Assembly: GCA_033002965.1 (NCBI GenBank)
Contig: JAURVB010012636.1
Location: 186,001-250,000 of the forward strand
Origin: Piper betle
Taxonomy: Eukaryota; Streptophyta; Magnoliopsida; Piperales; Piperaceae
Direction: 5' to 3'
DNA length: 64,000 bases
The translations under genes and the position numbers were made by a program. A model generated the notes under the pieces. That model was not told where the DNA came from. It made no database searches and was given only the letters and a program-made list of their open reading frames with translations. Positions 1-13,299 of the stretch are shown here, in pieces (position 1 is the stretch's first letter; the number at the start of each line of letters is the position of its first letter).

Positions 1-782
1 CATGAATACTACTTGACAATACTGGACTACAAATAGAAGTTCCTGTAGAAACACATAAGTGGAATAAATATTCTCTCCAATGTGGAACATTCATACCATT
101 TTCCCGTAACATGTAACATGTTCAAATTGGAGAATATATCAATTTGAACATTATTTATTAAGAGCCTTCATTTCTGACCTGCCAATTAAGGATCCTAAGA
201 ACATGTATATTTCAAAAATAAAAAGTCCCAGAACATTTGTCTTTTGCCCCTACTAACTGTGAGTGGGAACAAAAACCAATGAGAACATCCAAATTCAAAA
301 GCCAAAATGACTGTCATCCCATGATCTGCCAAATGTATTTGAAGTCGGCGACAACAGTGCTCAATCATGGTTCACTCAACCCAGATAGTTGGGGCTTAGT
401 CTATTGACGAAAAGAATCCTGTAATTGACCTAAATTAGTTTGTGCATGTGGAAACGAGAACCATGTATGCAGTTAAAAGGGATATGACATGCAGTTATTA
501 AAAGATTAAAAAACGGATATAGGACGATCTAAAAGGATGTTGATGGAAAGGGTTGTAGAAGACCTCTGAGTTAAGAAATGTTAATGTCAGTAGCATATGA
601 AGGGAATAGAATCCACATCCTCGGTCCCCATCATTCCGGATCAGATACGAAAAAGATGATTATGATGCTTGATTCAGTTTCACTGCCTCCATCCAAGTCC
701 ATTTCAACCATCCCAAAAACCTATATATCTCCGTGCTTAAATAACAAAATAATCCAAAACAAAGAGAAAAAGAAGAACTAAC

Positions 783-3700
783 CTGTTTGAAAAGAACATC
801 TTCTATTTCTTCTTGACTTAGTTCTGGGAAAATAAAAAATAAATAAGTTTATAAGTTTCCTTGAAGCCAATTTGATGCAATAATCGTAGGACACAGGAAA
901 ATAAATTTTAAGAAATAATAAGCAAGGAAAAATTATCATGACAAAGCACTAAATTACCAAATGACTCCAAAAATTTCGAATCTCCAGGAGATTTTAGATC
1001 TGAAAAAAGTAGCAAAATTTGGTGTCATTAGCTAAACTTCATTTAGAATCCAATTAGCAGTAGCTAAAATAAAGGCAGACCGGATATCGGCTGGCGAATC
1101 AAGTTTTGACGTAGGTGGTTCCCTAGAGCTAGGGTTACAGCATCCTCAACCTGAGCATCCAAAACAAGCACACAAAATGACATCTTAACGCACAGATAAG
1201 AGCAAGGTAAACACAAAAGTACACGAGAAAAAATAATGACTGCAAATTAAGAATGGTATATTTATCTCCACAAAACTAGGGATGAGAATCATGAGATCAT
1301 GCTCACAAAAGTAACTGATCAATAAAAGTTCTTTAAGCCTTCAGCAAAGATATTACAATAAAATAATTCTGTACGATGAATCAATCCAGACTAATAAATA
1401 TTTTATATTTGCAATTGCTCTTAGAAAACTGTATCTATCAAGACTTTCAAAAGAAACAGCTGCGGCTAAGAAAGATAACTATGAATGGATAGATGACCAA
1501 GAATGGAAACAGAATAGAACTACTTCTGATATCGCTTGCGAAACTTATTTGATCTGTATCCCACTCGTTCTTAACCTGTACCAATCCTCTACCGGGCATG
1601 CATGGCCAGCCTGACCCTCATGTAAGTAATGGCCAAAGTTCAATGGTAAAGAAGAAAAAGACCAAGAACCAGATATCAATCAGATTTCAGAACACCACCA
1701 AAGTTTACTTACCTTTAAAGATGCCAATTCTTTTAGACCTTTTTCAACAGAAAGCATGCTTTCAATGTTCCCTTCCCGGTTATATCATTTGAGTCACGGA
1801 CAAGTGCACTTCTATTGCTAGGATTAGCAATAGCTGCACATTTTTATTGAAATAAATTGATAATTGATAGCACTGTTCATTGCAAAAAACTTATAATACA
1901 AACTTCTTCAAATGATCCTATCATTTACCTTGGCTCCATGAGTCTTCCTTTGCTTTCTGTCCGGCAGAAACAACAACTTCTAGAGGAAGAGGGGCTAATG
2001 AGGACCAGTGTTCATGTTTCATTCCAGAAATATCAGCGTGTATCCCTGTACAGAAGAAAAACAATAAAGATGCATTCTTGTGGAATAACATGAATCACCA
2101 TCAACATAATCGTTTTTTTCTCCAAATAAATACAACCAAAGACAAAATATTTATTTCTTCATTTTAGTTTCTTACATGCCATAATCTCAATTAGAAATCC
2201 AAAAAATTTATATCAATTCTTTTTGTTTTCAACCAAAATTTTGTTCTTTCTTGTTCTCTATATATTCAAGCTTAGGACACATACATGGAAAGTGGCTATG
2301 CAACAGAAAAAATTTTATTTTGTACATATCAAGTGAGGAAATCAAGCGATTTTCCCAAGGCTCACTCATCATACAGCAAGAGAACCAAATGATTCTGGCA
2401 GGTCTATTTTCCCGTCCCCTATTACTATCCTTGCTTTCTCTTCTCCCCGCTCAAACCAGTCACACAAACCGAAGACATCATCTTCCGACAAAACATCCAG
2501 AAAGCTGAAACCTCTCCTAAAACTTGAGTATATTTTTAGCCACCTCAGAAGCCAAGTTCACTCTAAGCAGCCATTTGGCAATTGCATCAGCCACTGAAGG
2601 TTTCTAGTACCTGCTGCTAGAGATCTTTGTCATCTTTATCTCACACCAACTGCCCCATCAGCCCACTATCAAACGTGACTCTAGCTGCTGGAAATATCTT
2701 ACTTGCCAGAAGATTTGCCTTTCTCCAAACCAGAGGCTTCTGGTGATTGATTAAAGGATCAGGAGGTTGAAAATTGCAGTCAAAGTACAAAACTGCTACT
2801 AAGTGACCTAATCTCATTCCTTCCTCGTTATAATTTCATACTCGATCAAAATGGGCATTATGTTATGGCGCTGCTCAACCACTGTATTAAAGGCTCAATG
2901 CATAGATAAACCACTTGTATATAACCATGACCCAAAGTTCCCAATACTACACACTAGACTTCTGCCACCACACTAATCTTCGTATAAATTTCATCTATCT
3001 AGTGTCAATTTTCTGAGGTCACACATTAAGAAATTAGCATTTACAAGAACCTTACCGTGACGAACAGCTAATTCCCAGTACCGAGCCAGCCAACACCGCT
3101 TAAGAACCACCTCTTCCTAACAGCACAATGCAAAGCATATCATGGCCATAATCTACTTGCTAACATATGCATCATAATGTTTTCTGACACTAGGACGGAG
3201 AAAGTACCACCAACCATTTCTTCCTGAGTCAAAACCATCCTTTGGGTCATGTTGCGAAGAGCTTTAGTTTCAGTTTCTGCTTCAAGAAGCTGTTCCGATA
3301 TAGTTGATGCCTCTGCTTTTGCACTCTAATTTAAGTAAAAAAGATGACTGAGAGGAAATGAAAAATGGAATCTTATATTACCTTGATCCATTGCAAAAAC
3401 ATTTACCTCTATTTCCATCTTGAGAGCTGTGATCTCCTCATCTCGACCATCCTTTGTTTGCTTGGCAGCTTTAAGAGCAGTCTAAATGATGCGTAGAAGT
3501 ATGCATCCAAATCATGTATGATGATAAGCAATGTGAATTATGATACATTCAAACAACAGTGCATTATAATTAACGCATATCAGTTTTTTAAAAAGGTGCA
3601 CACTCCACAACTAAGCACTAATAGTTGATGAACAAAGATCACGAGGCAAAATATAGATAGCTGGATCTATGAATATACAAAAGAGGAAAGAATTCCAGAT

Positions 3701-6700
3701 AGATATGCAATATGTACCTCTCTTTGGCGCAAAGCTGCCTCCTTCCTGCAAAAAAGGTATGCAAAGTCAGACAAAAAAACAAACACGTCAGCCAGACAGC
3801 TCCAGACCAGAACTCACCGGCTCAAAAACGAGCTTCAAGGGATACCCCTTCACCAAGAGCAGCCACCTTTCCAATACACGGTTATAAAAAAGTTATATTG
3901 TTATGTTCAAGAAAGAGTTTTAGGCATTCATCGGAAACAGGCAATGCAAGATGACCTGTTTCTCAAGCTCCCCGGCTCTGGCTTCTGCTTCTTCACATCT
4001 CTCTTCAGCAATTCGAAGCTAGATATGCATTCTAACAGTAATTAGCCCACAAAATAAATGACGATAAACCATACAAGAAAACTTTGCAATCTACTCACCT
4101 TGTTAAGCATATTTTCATTCTCTTCTTGAAGCATGTCAAGCTGCATAATGAATGTAAATTAACAACCACATCAAAATATTGAACAACATAAGAGAACATA
4201 ACCCTAGATTCAATCAATTTTAGATCACAAAAGTAAAAACATAAAACATAAAAACCTCATCTTGAAGAGCAGTGGCCTCTTTTTCAGTTCCCAGCTCCTT
4301 TAAGTGTAAATGTCCTATGTCTGAAGAGAATCTACATACAAAACTAATAAAAGCTTAGCATCCATAACTGCGAAGTGACTTTGAATACATTCAATGAGGG
4401 CGTTATAACTAAATCGCTTGAATGCCAGATAGCCAACACATAAAATCCCAATACTTTCGCACACAGGCAGAATCTCATTCAAGCCACATTTTACTCAAAA
4501 CGTCAGTTAATACATCCCATTATATACTTTTAGGAAGAATATAAAGGGAGGTCGCAGGCCTGAATATGTATGAAGTCAATCATCACATGTTACATAGTCT
4601 GAATACTTGCAGTGGAGGTCGCAGGCCTGAATATAAAGGGAGGAAATTGATGCCCAAATGAAACCAGCCTAAAAAAATTGTTGCTTATTCTCATATGGCT
4701 CATAGACTGTGTATGTAAGAAGTTCCATTGGATCAACAAATGAGCAAAAGAAAAATCGACCACTTCCCATTGGTGGACAGTTGCAGGAAAATCTAACTCA
4801 GCATCAAATAAAAAATGTTGATATTGATTTAAAAATTCTAGCGTGGGATGCTGCCATGCAGATGGCCAAAGGGTGCGCAGTTCAATGGCCATGCCTGACT
4901 CTAGAGTCTGGTACTGATGACAAAAACCGTGATAATGATGTCGCCATTGTTCATTTCATAACTGTAGTGCTGATTTATTGTGGTTGGAAAAGTTTTTTGC
5001 TATATCTTAAAGAAATATTGCTTAGGGAAGTACAACTACACCTGCATACAAGAAGAATATAATCTACAGTTATGAAATGAAGTGCCCATAAAGAAAATAC
5101 TTTGTGACTGACATACTCTTAAGGTGTGCTTTACTGTTAATGAAGGACAAACTAAATTTCCAAGAATATATGTTGCACCACTGATAAAATCAGTCAAAAT
5201 GAGATTTCTAAGACGTGTGTTAAAACTTTAAGAACAACTTGACAAATGTTATTCAGCTTAAATTGTTTAAAATGGTCTCGTCATGCATGCAAAGAAGACT
5301 TGTAGTGGTAATTAAGGCGTATTATTTCTCTGACAATAGAAAAAAGGAGAGGGGAAGATTAAAGATATATGTATATAAATATAGGTTGTTACATGAAAGA
5401 TAATAAATGAATAGTCATTAATATTTAGCCCGGTCTGCAATCAAGTACAATGACAAAATTAATTTAGTTCTCAAATCTACTCATTTGGGACTAGACAAAT
5501 GATGATGACAATATTATTGTTGAGGATATACTAATATCTACTTAACTAGTAAAACTAAAGATCAATCAACATGTTTGAATTAAAATTTAGCATTCTTTTA
5601 CTAGATATGCCTCTACTCGAAAATTTTGTGCAAATGTTGCAAAATAGGCTGTAACTCGTAAAAGTAAAATATGAAATTTAGTTCACACCATAAATAGAGT
5701 ATTAATCAGGGAAAATAATGGTACAGGTACAGTTACCTCTTATCCCTCCTCCGATTGGTTGGATGAGTTTCAATGGGAGGTATAGAAGTTGGTACTCTTA
5801 GAGATGGCTTATTAGGGGGGCCACTGTCACTGCTGCTGAACGAACAGATACTGATGGCCTTCCAGCTGAAGTGGAGCGAACTGCTGGAATGTGCTCAACA
5901 TAGGTCCGACCTAGCTAGTTACAAACACAACATGTTCTAGTCAACAAAAAAAGAGCAAGTTGACGCACACGAGAAAATGATGACATGAGACAAAGTCTAA
6001 TAATTGAAATCCACTTGTAAGCCAGCAATTTTCCGCATTAATGGGTTTTCACAACAATAGTAACCACATAATTTAAATTCCAATTTAACTAAGTACAGAG
6101 GAAACATGTTCTAGTCGGTGGAAAAAAACAAGTTGACACGGCCACTTTGATTGGTAGATATCTGGGCAAGGTCTAAATTCTAATGATTGGCATTGTATTG
6201 TATGCCATCAAATTTTGCATATTAATGGGTGTTCACAACAACGGCAGTTGAGTGATCCAAAATCCTATCCAATTAGTTACAAACACAACATTTTCTATTC
6301 TGTGCATAAAAAAACGAAAGAAAGAAAGAAAGGTTGATGCACGCTGCTTTGATCCGTACATACGGGGCCGTCAGAGTCTAATGGTAGAAATCATCCTTGT
6401 AGGCGAGCAAAAATTTTCAAATTAAAGGGTAGGGATCACAACAACAGCAATCAAACGAACCAGATGCCGATCTAGCTAGGTACAACCACATACATCATGT
6501 CCTAGTCACAGAAAAAAAAGAACAAGTAGATGCACGCCGCTTTGATCCGTATATCTAAAGACCGAAATCACCTTATAAGCTATAGCAAATGTTCAAAATC
6601 AATCGGCAGTAGCAGTGACAATCAAAATAATTCAAAATTCCGAGATCGAGAACGAGGGGGACGTAGTTGTTAGTGTTAGTAACAGGGAAGTACCGAAGGA

Positions 6701-7013
6701 GAGGGGATCTATTGGTCCTGGCGGAGGAGTTGGCGAAAGAGGGAGGAGGAGGAGGCGGGTAGCGGAAGGACGGGTTGAGATCATCGTCAACGTCCTCGTC
6801 ATCGTCAACGGGCGAGGTCTGGGAAGCCATGACACGGGCGAGACGACGGGCGGCGGCCTTGGCGGCCACATTTTGGGTCCTCTTCACGGTGGAGAAGGAG
6901 GATCGGGAGAGGGGGTGGGCGGGGGACATGGAGGGGGAGGACGACCCGGTGCTGCTCGACCCACCGCTTTGCTGCCGAGAGTAGACCGGGCTGCCGTTCC
7001 GCCGCCCGTCCAT
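783..7013 (-). CDS. SCD2: SCD2-like coiled-coil protein gene, 3' end outside window
   Basis: Homologue of plant SCD2 (Arabidopsis At3g48860), a coiled-coil protein that works with SCD1 in clathrin-linked membrane trafficking and cytokinesis (family knowledge). The start at 7013 gives [18 protein letters not shown] and a Ser-rich N-terminus, then [18 protein letters not shown]. Exons read from splice sites: 7013-6694, 5910-5737, 4331-4256, 4140-4099, 4018-3957, 3866-3818, 3745-3718, 3481-3407, 3325-3215, 3116-3056, 2045-1929, 1811-1713, 1150-1081, 999-958, 823-783. Coiled-coil segments include [14 protein letters not shown] and [20 protein letters not shown]; the conserved KRCWLARYW and [15 protein letters not shown] follow. 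The C-terminal exons (AWLTYFWRRA in the family) are not seen and probably lie before position 1. Three 1-base deletions in homopolymers (5815-5820, 3824-3828, 1775-1777) break the frame, and the exon 1/2 junction is also out of phase. Family assignment is firm; whether the gene is intact is not. Confidence 0.85.
4536..4650. repeat. Short direct repeat in SCD2 intron 2
   Basis: The motif GGAGGTCGCAGGCCTGAATA occurs near 4548 and again near 4614, with AATATAAAGGGAGG flanking both on alternate sides. The overlapping open frames on both strands (about 4590-5062) match nothing I recognise and lie inside the intron. Confidence 0.5.
5911..6600. repeat. Imperfect tandem repeat of about 180-200 bp in SCD2 intron 1
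   Basis: Four diverged copies begin near 5911, 6088, 6272 and 6474. Each carries an AGCTAGTTACAAACACA-like start, then a poly-A stretch followed by CAAGTTGACGCAC or similar, a TTTGATC segment, and AATGGGTTTTCACAACAA or similar. The array fills almost the whole intron. The copy at 5911 includes the splice acceptor of exon 2. I see no coding content. Confidence 0.6.
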
Positions 7014-8190
7014 GGCCGCCGTCGAATCTCTCGGATGGAGAAATGGGTTGGATCGACTCTTTTTTCTGTTTACCTTCCCTCTCGTTGCACTTACTTTGAC
7101 AGGCGCCTAAAGTCGTTTATTTATTTATTTATTAATGTATAGTAAATTATAAAAATATTTTTTAATTAATTTAATAATTATAAAAATGTGTACTTTAAAT
7201 TTTCAAACATAAATTTTTTTTACAATAGATCTACCATATATAATCAGAACTTCATTGCCTTATTTTTCAAACCAGTACTTAGATTGAGTTACGATGAATA
7301 TGGTGGAGGATAGTCACCTACAAAAAATCTAAATTCCATTGTCTTATTTTCCATAGTTGTACCTCGATTGAGCTACCAGGAATGTGATCTAGGATCTAGT
7401 CATGCGGATGGTTTACTTGTATTATTGTTACGAAACTTACATTCTAAATGAAAGATAATCCTACTAGATTCAAAATTTTTAATACTGTTGATCATAGTGA
7501 CTTCCTGAAATGTAAAGCACAATAATAATCGAATTAGTTTTCTTACTAGAGTAAGTATTACTTGATTCAAATTAGAAAACAGTAAAAACGAAAGCAGTTA
7601 GCGCAAGTGACGGATTATGATAAAATTCTAATTACATTAAAATTCTCAATATATTATTGCTACTTATTTCAAATAAGAAAAAAAACTGCGAATAAATTAA
7701 AGGCATGGTAAATCATAGAGGAAGAATAAACATCCAAATTTCAAAGTTATCCAAACAAATATGTTATCGGAAATCCAATAAATTTCAATAGCTCGAATAC
7801 TTTCTTTTAAATGAATGAATTCCATATTTCCATTTCAGACCATTTTTAGTTCCATGAAGAACCCAAATAGATTTCAGCACCGGTGGCCATGGGTCCTGGC
7901 CGAACAGCCCAGGCCAACCTTTAAGTATGGCCCAATCCACCGGCCCGCTCAAGAATATGGCTGGTTTGCAGCTAGCTGGCATCGTACCAATCATGTGATG
8001 ATTTCTATTAAATATACTCCAATATTCCAGTTCTTACCTTTGTATTGAGCCTGGTTCACGAGTAGGGAATGAATGTACAGATAAGAACGCTTTTTGTTTC
8101 TCAAAGCAATGATGACATTGATTGAATCTCCATATGAATTATACTTTTGTTGTTTAATCAATAACAAAAGAACCGGGTTTTTCATTTTAC
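7014..8190. other. Intergenic, upstream of SCD2
   Basis: AT-rich DNA upstream of the SCD2 start codon, presumably containing its promoter. A short GC-richer patch at 7860-7990 has overlapping ORFs on both strands that I do not recognise. No gene is supported. Confidence 0.5.
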
Positions 8191-8195
8191 CTACG

Positions 8196-9024
8196 CGTGC
8201 TAAATGAGCGAGCCAAGCTAAGTATATACCCGAAATTAATTTGAAAAACTTAAAGATTGTTTGAATTCGACTTAAGATCAAATGAGTTATGAACATAGAT
8301 GTTTAAGATCGATTCAAACTGATACACTGTTTGAACTCAAATACACTTGAATTTTTAAATTTGCATGAAGTTTGAAACTACCTCGACTTAAGCTTGAAAC
8401 TAACTCTTAAATTAGGCTCAAAACTAGCTCGCTCGTACTCAAAAGTCAAAACTAAATGCTCAAAACTGGCTCTTAAATTGGGACATTATAAGTAGAGTAT
8501 AATTATTTATAGAAAATAGGAAATAGTGGAGGTAATTTACCGGATGATATGAAACTATCCATAGTGAGATAAAGAAAAAGAAAATAACTTTTACCTAAGG
8601 GAGATTCAAACTTATGACCTTCTTTACATTATAAACCACACCAACCATCCAACTCTAACTATTAGACACTCTATGTCAAAGCTATGGTTAAAATAATCTT
8701 TATTATGATCACATAAATAAAACAAAAAATTTACCATGATTAATACCAAAATTAATATATAAAATATGATATTATATATTAATGTATTAAATTTGATATT
8801 AAATATTATACTATCAAGTCAAATTTAAGCCGAGGTATGAGTTTAGTTCAAGTTACAATCGAATCGAATTGAGTCAAACACTTCCTTGTTCAAATTCAAC
8901 TCGTGGAATTTTAATTTGAAATGAGTTTGAATTTGAGCATTCAAATTTTGAATTTCGAGTCGATTAGAATTGAGTCTAACACTAAATATTTATGAGCCAT
9001 TTCGCCCAATTAGAAGCCTAATTT
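8196..9024. mobile_element. hAT-like non-autonomous element (degenerate)
   Basis: The left end reads GTGCTAAATGAGCGAGCC. The right end, reverse-complemented, reads GGCTTCTAATTGGGCGAAAT and then GGCTCA, an imperfect terminal inverted repeat. The interior is rich in short CTCGA/TTCGA/CAAACTCG words, as in plant hAT-type MITEs whose termini resemble TAGGGNTGCTAAATGAGC. There is no coding sequence. The family assignment rests on termini and composition only. Confidence 0.4.
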
Positions 9025-9218
9025 TACTTTATATATGAGCTAGCCTATTTATATTCGATCAATTGTTTATCTATAAGCTGGCCTAGTGTTATTCTATCAA
9101 TTCACATTATACTCCTAAGATGCAATTTGGTCTAACTGACAAATATAAATCAAGTTCTCGACATATCCAGGCCTCTTTAAAACCAATCCTGGTGTAAGGG
9201 TTATAATCCCCAGTTTAC

Positions 9219-9263
<45 letters not shown>

Positions 9264-9550
9264 AGAGTGGATAAATAAGAGAATGATTAAATTTTATCTT
9301 TTCCCCCTTAAAAATGACCTAATTAATTTTTATAAAATGCACTAGCTAATAAATGTTTTGAAATTAATTTTTATCACAATTACTTTGCTAATTAAGATAA
9401 AAAAGTTAGAAATATTAAATTAAGTTAAAATTTTATCATTACCCTTATTATTTAAATTTTTATTAATCTACTAGAATTTTTAGTTGTGGGACTTACTAAA
9501 TTGCTTCAAATAAAAAATATAATGTATTTAAGGTATATGATCTATAACTG
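9025..9550. other. AT-rich intergenic with (AT)n microsatellite
   Basis: Low-complexity AT-rich DNA with a simple AT dinucleotide run at about 9222-9259. No gene is seen. Confidence 0.6.
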
Positions 9551-9552
9551 GT

Positions 9553-9790
9553 TATATATAGGGTTGCTAATTGAGCGAGCCAACTCGTGAATATTTGACA
9601 TTTGGCTTGACTCGATTCGATTCAAAACTCGACATTTAAATTGTCGAGTTCAAATTCGACTCAAAGTCAAACTCAAATTCTACGAATCGACTTTGAGCAA
9701 GGTAGTGTTCAACTCGACTCAACTCGGTTATAACTCGAACTTGACTCGTAGCTCAACTTGAATTCGACTTGATAATATAATATAATAATA
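9553..9790. mobile_element. hAT-like repeat fragment
   Basis: Begins TAGGGTTGCTAATTGAGCGA, closely matching the reverse complement of the end at 18840-18860, and continues with CTCGACTCG-rich DNA. The other terminus is not clear, so this is treated as a fragment. Confidence 0.4.
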
Positions 9791-10310
9791 TATATAATAT
9801 CACTTACCGACTCAAAACATATTAAAAATTCGTAGATAAATCTTATTATTGACTATTAATTTAAATTCTAAAAAATAATTTTGTTATAATAAAAGAACAA
9901 AAATTAATTTTAATTAACATGAGTATGTTACCTGCAAAAAATCTCTGCTACAACAATTTAATTGTTTATCATGGCTTAATTAAGTAAAATAGTAAGGTTA
10001 ACAAATTATGCATGCTATGACTTATATAAGAGACAGACCACTAAAAATATGGATAAGATAGTCAAAAGATTTACACTTTATTACCAAGATAAAAATATAT
10101 ATATAAAAATTTTTAAAAACAACTTGATGCCAAGAATGTCCAAAAGATTTCAGAGGAACAAATTTTTAAAATTACGTGGAAAAGAATTAAGTTTTTTTTA
10201 AAATTGCTCGAAAAAGAATTAAGCTTTTAAAACCATCATTTATTGCGTTAGGATGCAGTAGCTAGTATTTTGGGTAGGTTGGTAGAGTTAGAACATACTA
10301 TTAAACGATT
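9791..10310. other. AT-rich intergenic
   Basis: AT-rich, poly-A/T-rich DNA between repeat relics. No gene, RNA or clear terminal repeat is seen. Confidence 0.5.
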
Positions 10311-10454
10311 ATTAAGTGCATTGCATTTTATGGAATTTTATTATATTTTATTTAGTATTTTTGGGATTTATTTTATGATTATCGACTCGAGTCGAGAGTG
10401 AGTTAAGTTTTAATTACGAAATTGCTATTGCCTTATTTTCTTCCTAACCCTTTA
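10311..10454 (+). mobile_element. Relic of an older related LTR, split by LTR-1
   Basis: The stretch ATTTTATTATATTTTATTTA..., then GACTCGAGTCGAGAGTGAG and TACGAAATTGCTATTGCC, matches in order the region of LTR-2 near 15010-15125, which ends TTACGAAACTGCCATTG before a C-rich zone. The C-rich continuation is found beyond LTR-1, at 13300-13680. LTR-1 therefore inserted into an older member of a related LTR family. Confidence 0.55.
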
Positions 10455-13299
10455 TGTAACACCCCGTTTCGGCTCACCCGCGAACCGACCCGGGAATGTC
10501 ACCGGCGACCGAACCGTTCGCTAATCTACTGGGTTCGGTTAAGCCGTCCAGGATCTACTCTCGGCGTTTTAAGATGGAGATGCAAACATGAAATGCATGG
10601 ATGGGATGTGTGGGTTCTAACGGAGTCCTACATACATGCCATGACGTGCAAGCAAAGACAAGATAAAATAATAAATGAGAAACCAAAAGAAAATATATAC
10701 TATTTTATGAAAATACGGTAAAACATGATAATCTATCGTAGCATTCATCATTATCTCCTTCGTTTCAATTGAACCGAGCCTGAACTCCAAACTCACTACT
10801 CATTCACATTTATCCATTCATTTCAAAACAAGCAATTTATCTAAGCAAACACATCAAAATTATCATTCACGTAGCAATAACACACCGTCATTATACGTTA
10901 CACGCGGCAGGTACATGTGTGCGCGGTTCCGTGCTGCTCCTCCGCAGTCCCGACAGCTTTCATCGCTCGCATTCCTCACCTACATATATATAGAAAAACC
11001 GTCAGTAACGAGTGTTACCGGCCCGGAAAATAACTAATATCAATCTGGCACAGGAGAGCAAACTCTCCTGTTGAATGAAAACCATATACTTCCTCAAGAA
11101 CTCTCATCAGGGCACATACGGGAGCCGTCGCCCTCGGGTCGACAGCGTCCCCCTATCTTTCACATTCTCATGCCTCGGCCATTTCTCTATTGCTTCTCGC
11201 GTCAAATCTCGTTCCTTTCCGCCCTCTGCACCTTCCATATTACTCCTGGCCTTGAGCACGAAGGCCGAGTACTCTCAGGCAGTCGCCTTCAGTACCCTTT
11301 GAAACCACAAGTCTAGACATGCGCTGCAATGCAGTACCCGTGAACCTCCACACTTCTCCGGGTTTGAGGAACTCAAAGGTGGAGTTGTCAGGATCCCTCG
11401 GGAATGAAACGGCCCGCACACCATTCCAGAGCCCACTGTCGACACACACGTGCCCGCTCGCGTAGCACGGTAGTCGGATTTCCCTCATTCAGTCTCTCAC
11501 CAAAACACGAAAACTATACATATATATAGGTCTGGGTTGGGATTTATACAATAGGCCCGAAGGCAACGTGAGCTGGATCTGAAGTTCGAAAACAAACTCG
11601 AGGGATCTCATCCTCGAGGGTTATTAATCCGGAAAATCGTTGGCTAAATGGCCCGAGTTAAGTGGGATTCGATAAAACGCCACTTAACTCGTCCTGCACA
11701 TAATAAATCAAATACACAAGAGAGTAGCGTAAATCAGAGAACGAGTCCTAAACGGACCTGGTAGAAGCTCCAAACGGGTCCACGCGCCTAGGCGGCGAGC
11801 TCCTACACCGTACCTACACAATCAAGCTAAAAACTAACGCCCGCATGATGAATCACATATCCTATAGCATACACACACAATCAACACAATCACACGTCAA
11901 TCAACACACATCAACCTATATCAATTCTAGCGAGTCTACTTAAGCTAGTTTGATTAGATCATGATTATTACTTAATAACCCTAATTAGTTTCATAACTTC
12001 TATTTTTAACACCACACAATCAAACAAATTTCATATTTTTATCCTTAATCAAATCTACATTTATATATATTATTATAACACACAATTCACCAATCCTAGC
12101 ATGCAATTCTAATAATCAAAACTTTCAAATAATTAAATTAAAATAAATTATACCTCGCGTCGTCGAAAATCGGCGACGGCTAGGGTTTCCGTTTCGTGGC
12201 TCGAAACTCGAATTCGGCACCTAGCGGCGTCCGAAGTCCGATCAGATTGGACCGGGTGCGTTCGGCGGATGATCCGGCGAATTTCCCACAAATCCAATTT
12301 CCGGCAGTTCCGGCGGTTTTCCGGCGAGTGTCGGCGATTTTCCGGCGGATTCCGACGGTTTTCCGGCGATGATTTGGGACGGGGCAATCAGGGGGTCTAT
12401 CGGCACCAGCTCGACGAGCTCGGTCCAATGGTGGTGTCAAACAGGGTAGCCGAGGCGGCGATGGCCGTCGACGGCGGCGTCGAAAATGGGCGGCGGTGGC
12501 GGCGTTCTCCGATCGAGGCTCCGGCCGGCCTCGACGGTGGTCGGGACGATGGGGAAACGTCGGCGACGTCGAGGGGGTGGTCGTCGGGGTCACAGCGGCG
12601 GCGGCCCGGCCCGGACGGCGGCGAAATCAGTGGGCGGAGCGTCGCGGCTTGTGAGGCGATTCCGGCGTCGTGGCGGCGCGACGGTGGCCGGGGTTGGTCG
12701 GGGCGGCACGGCGACGACACGGCCGGGCGGGGCGGCGTTGATCGGCGGCCAGGCGGCATCGGCAGCGCGCGAACAGGGGCTGCGGCGGCGGCTAGGGTTT
12801 GGATGTGGGGGAGAAAAGGTCGGGAGGAAGAAGAAGCGCGTGCGATGGCATTTTCGTAAATAAGTATTGACTCGATTCCTACTCGAGTCAAAATAATAAC
12901 TAGTTCGTAATAAATTCTAAAAAAATCTAGAAAAATATGGAAAAATCACATAAAATAAAACAAACACAACAACATCCAAATGACATGCTCTATAACTAAT
13001 AACCCACCCGAATATAATCCAACGCGTCCTAATTCGTCATTCGGCCCTAAAACTATTTCTACGATCAAACATATAAAAAGAAAAAAAATACTGCATACTT
13101 TCATATATTCAGATAACTCGTATCTCACCATCTTCTCGACGTTATCATCATATATTCAGGTACACCTGACTCTCATCGCTCATAACTCACGGCTGGTCTC
13201 GACTCAGCACGCGATTCATGAAACCGACTCGACTCGAACCAACGATCGAACCGACTGGTTCGGTAACGTAAAACCCTGACTCGAATCACGGGTTTTACA
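10455..13299 (-). mobile_element. Solo LTR-1 (Ty3/gypsy-type, about 2.8 kb)
   Basis: Begins TGTAACACCCCGTTTCGG and ends CACGGGTTTTACA, flanked on both sides by the perfect 5-bp duplication CTTTA (10450-10454 and 13300-13304). TG...CA ends plus a 5-bp duplication are the hallmark of LTR-retrotransposon integration. There is no internal gag-pol, primer site or second LTR, so this is a solo LTR. Its size and the TGTAAC start resemble long LTRs of Tekay/Del or Tat-type gypsy elements (inference). The strand follows the TATA-like box and ORF seen in LTR-2. An AT-rich zone and a very GC-rich zone (12170-12850) produce many meaningless ORFs. Confidence 0.85.
11240..11488 (-). CDS. 82-codon ORF conserved inside the LTR (copy 1)
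   Basis: Encodes a basic 82-residue product starting MREIRLPCYASGHVCVDSG and ending RVLGLRAQGQE. It differs from the copy in LTR-2 at one residue (Asp/Asn at about position 34) and by roughly three bases overall. I recognise no domain. It lies just downstream of a TATATATA box in the LTR sense strand, so it may be leader transcript rather than a true gene. In LTR-3 the same region is rearranged and the frame is lost. Confidence 0.3.
   Translation of the reverse strand: MREIRLPCYASGHVCVDSGLWNGVRAVSFPRDPDNSTFEFLKPGEVWRFTGTALQRMSRLVVSKGTEGDCLRVLGLRAQGQE

Noticed and set aside
4590..5062. Overlapping 100- and 117-codon ORFs on opposite strands
   Set aside because: They sit inside SCD2 intron 2 with no similarity I know and no splice context.
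12148..12891. ORFs of 80-196 codons in the GC-rich part of LTR-1 (and the matching parts of LTR-2 and LTR-3)
   Set aside because: Frames are not preserved between the three LTR copies and the composition is biased in all frames. This is LTR leader DNA, not genes.
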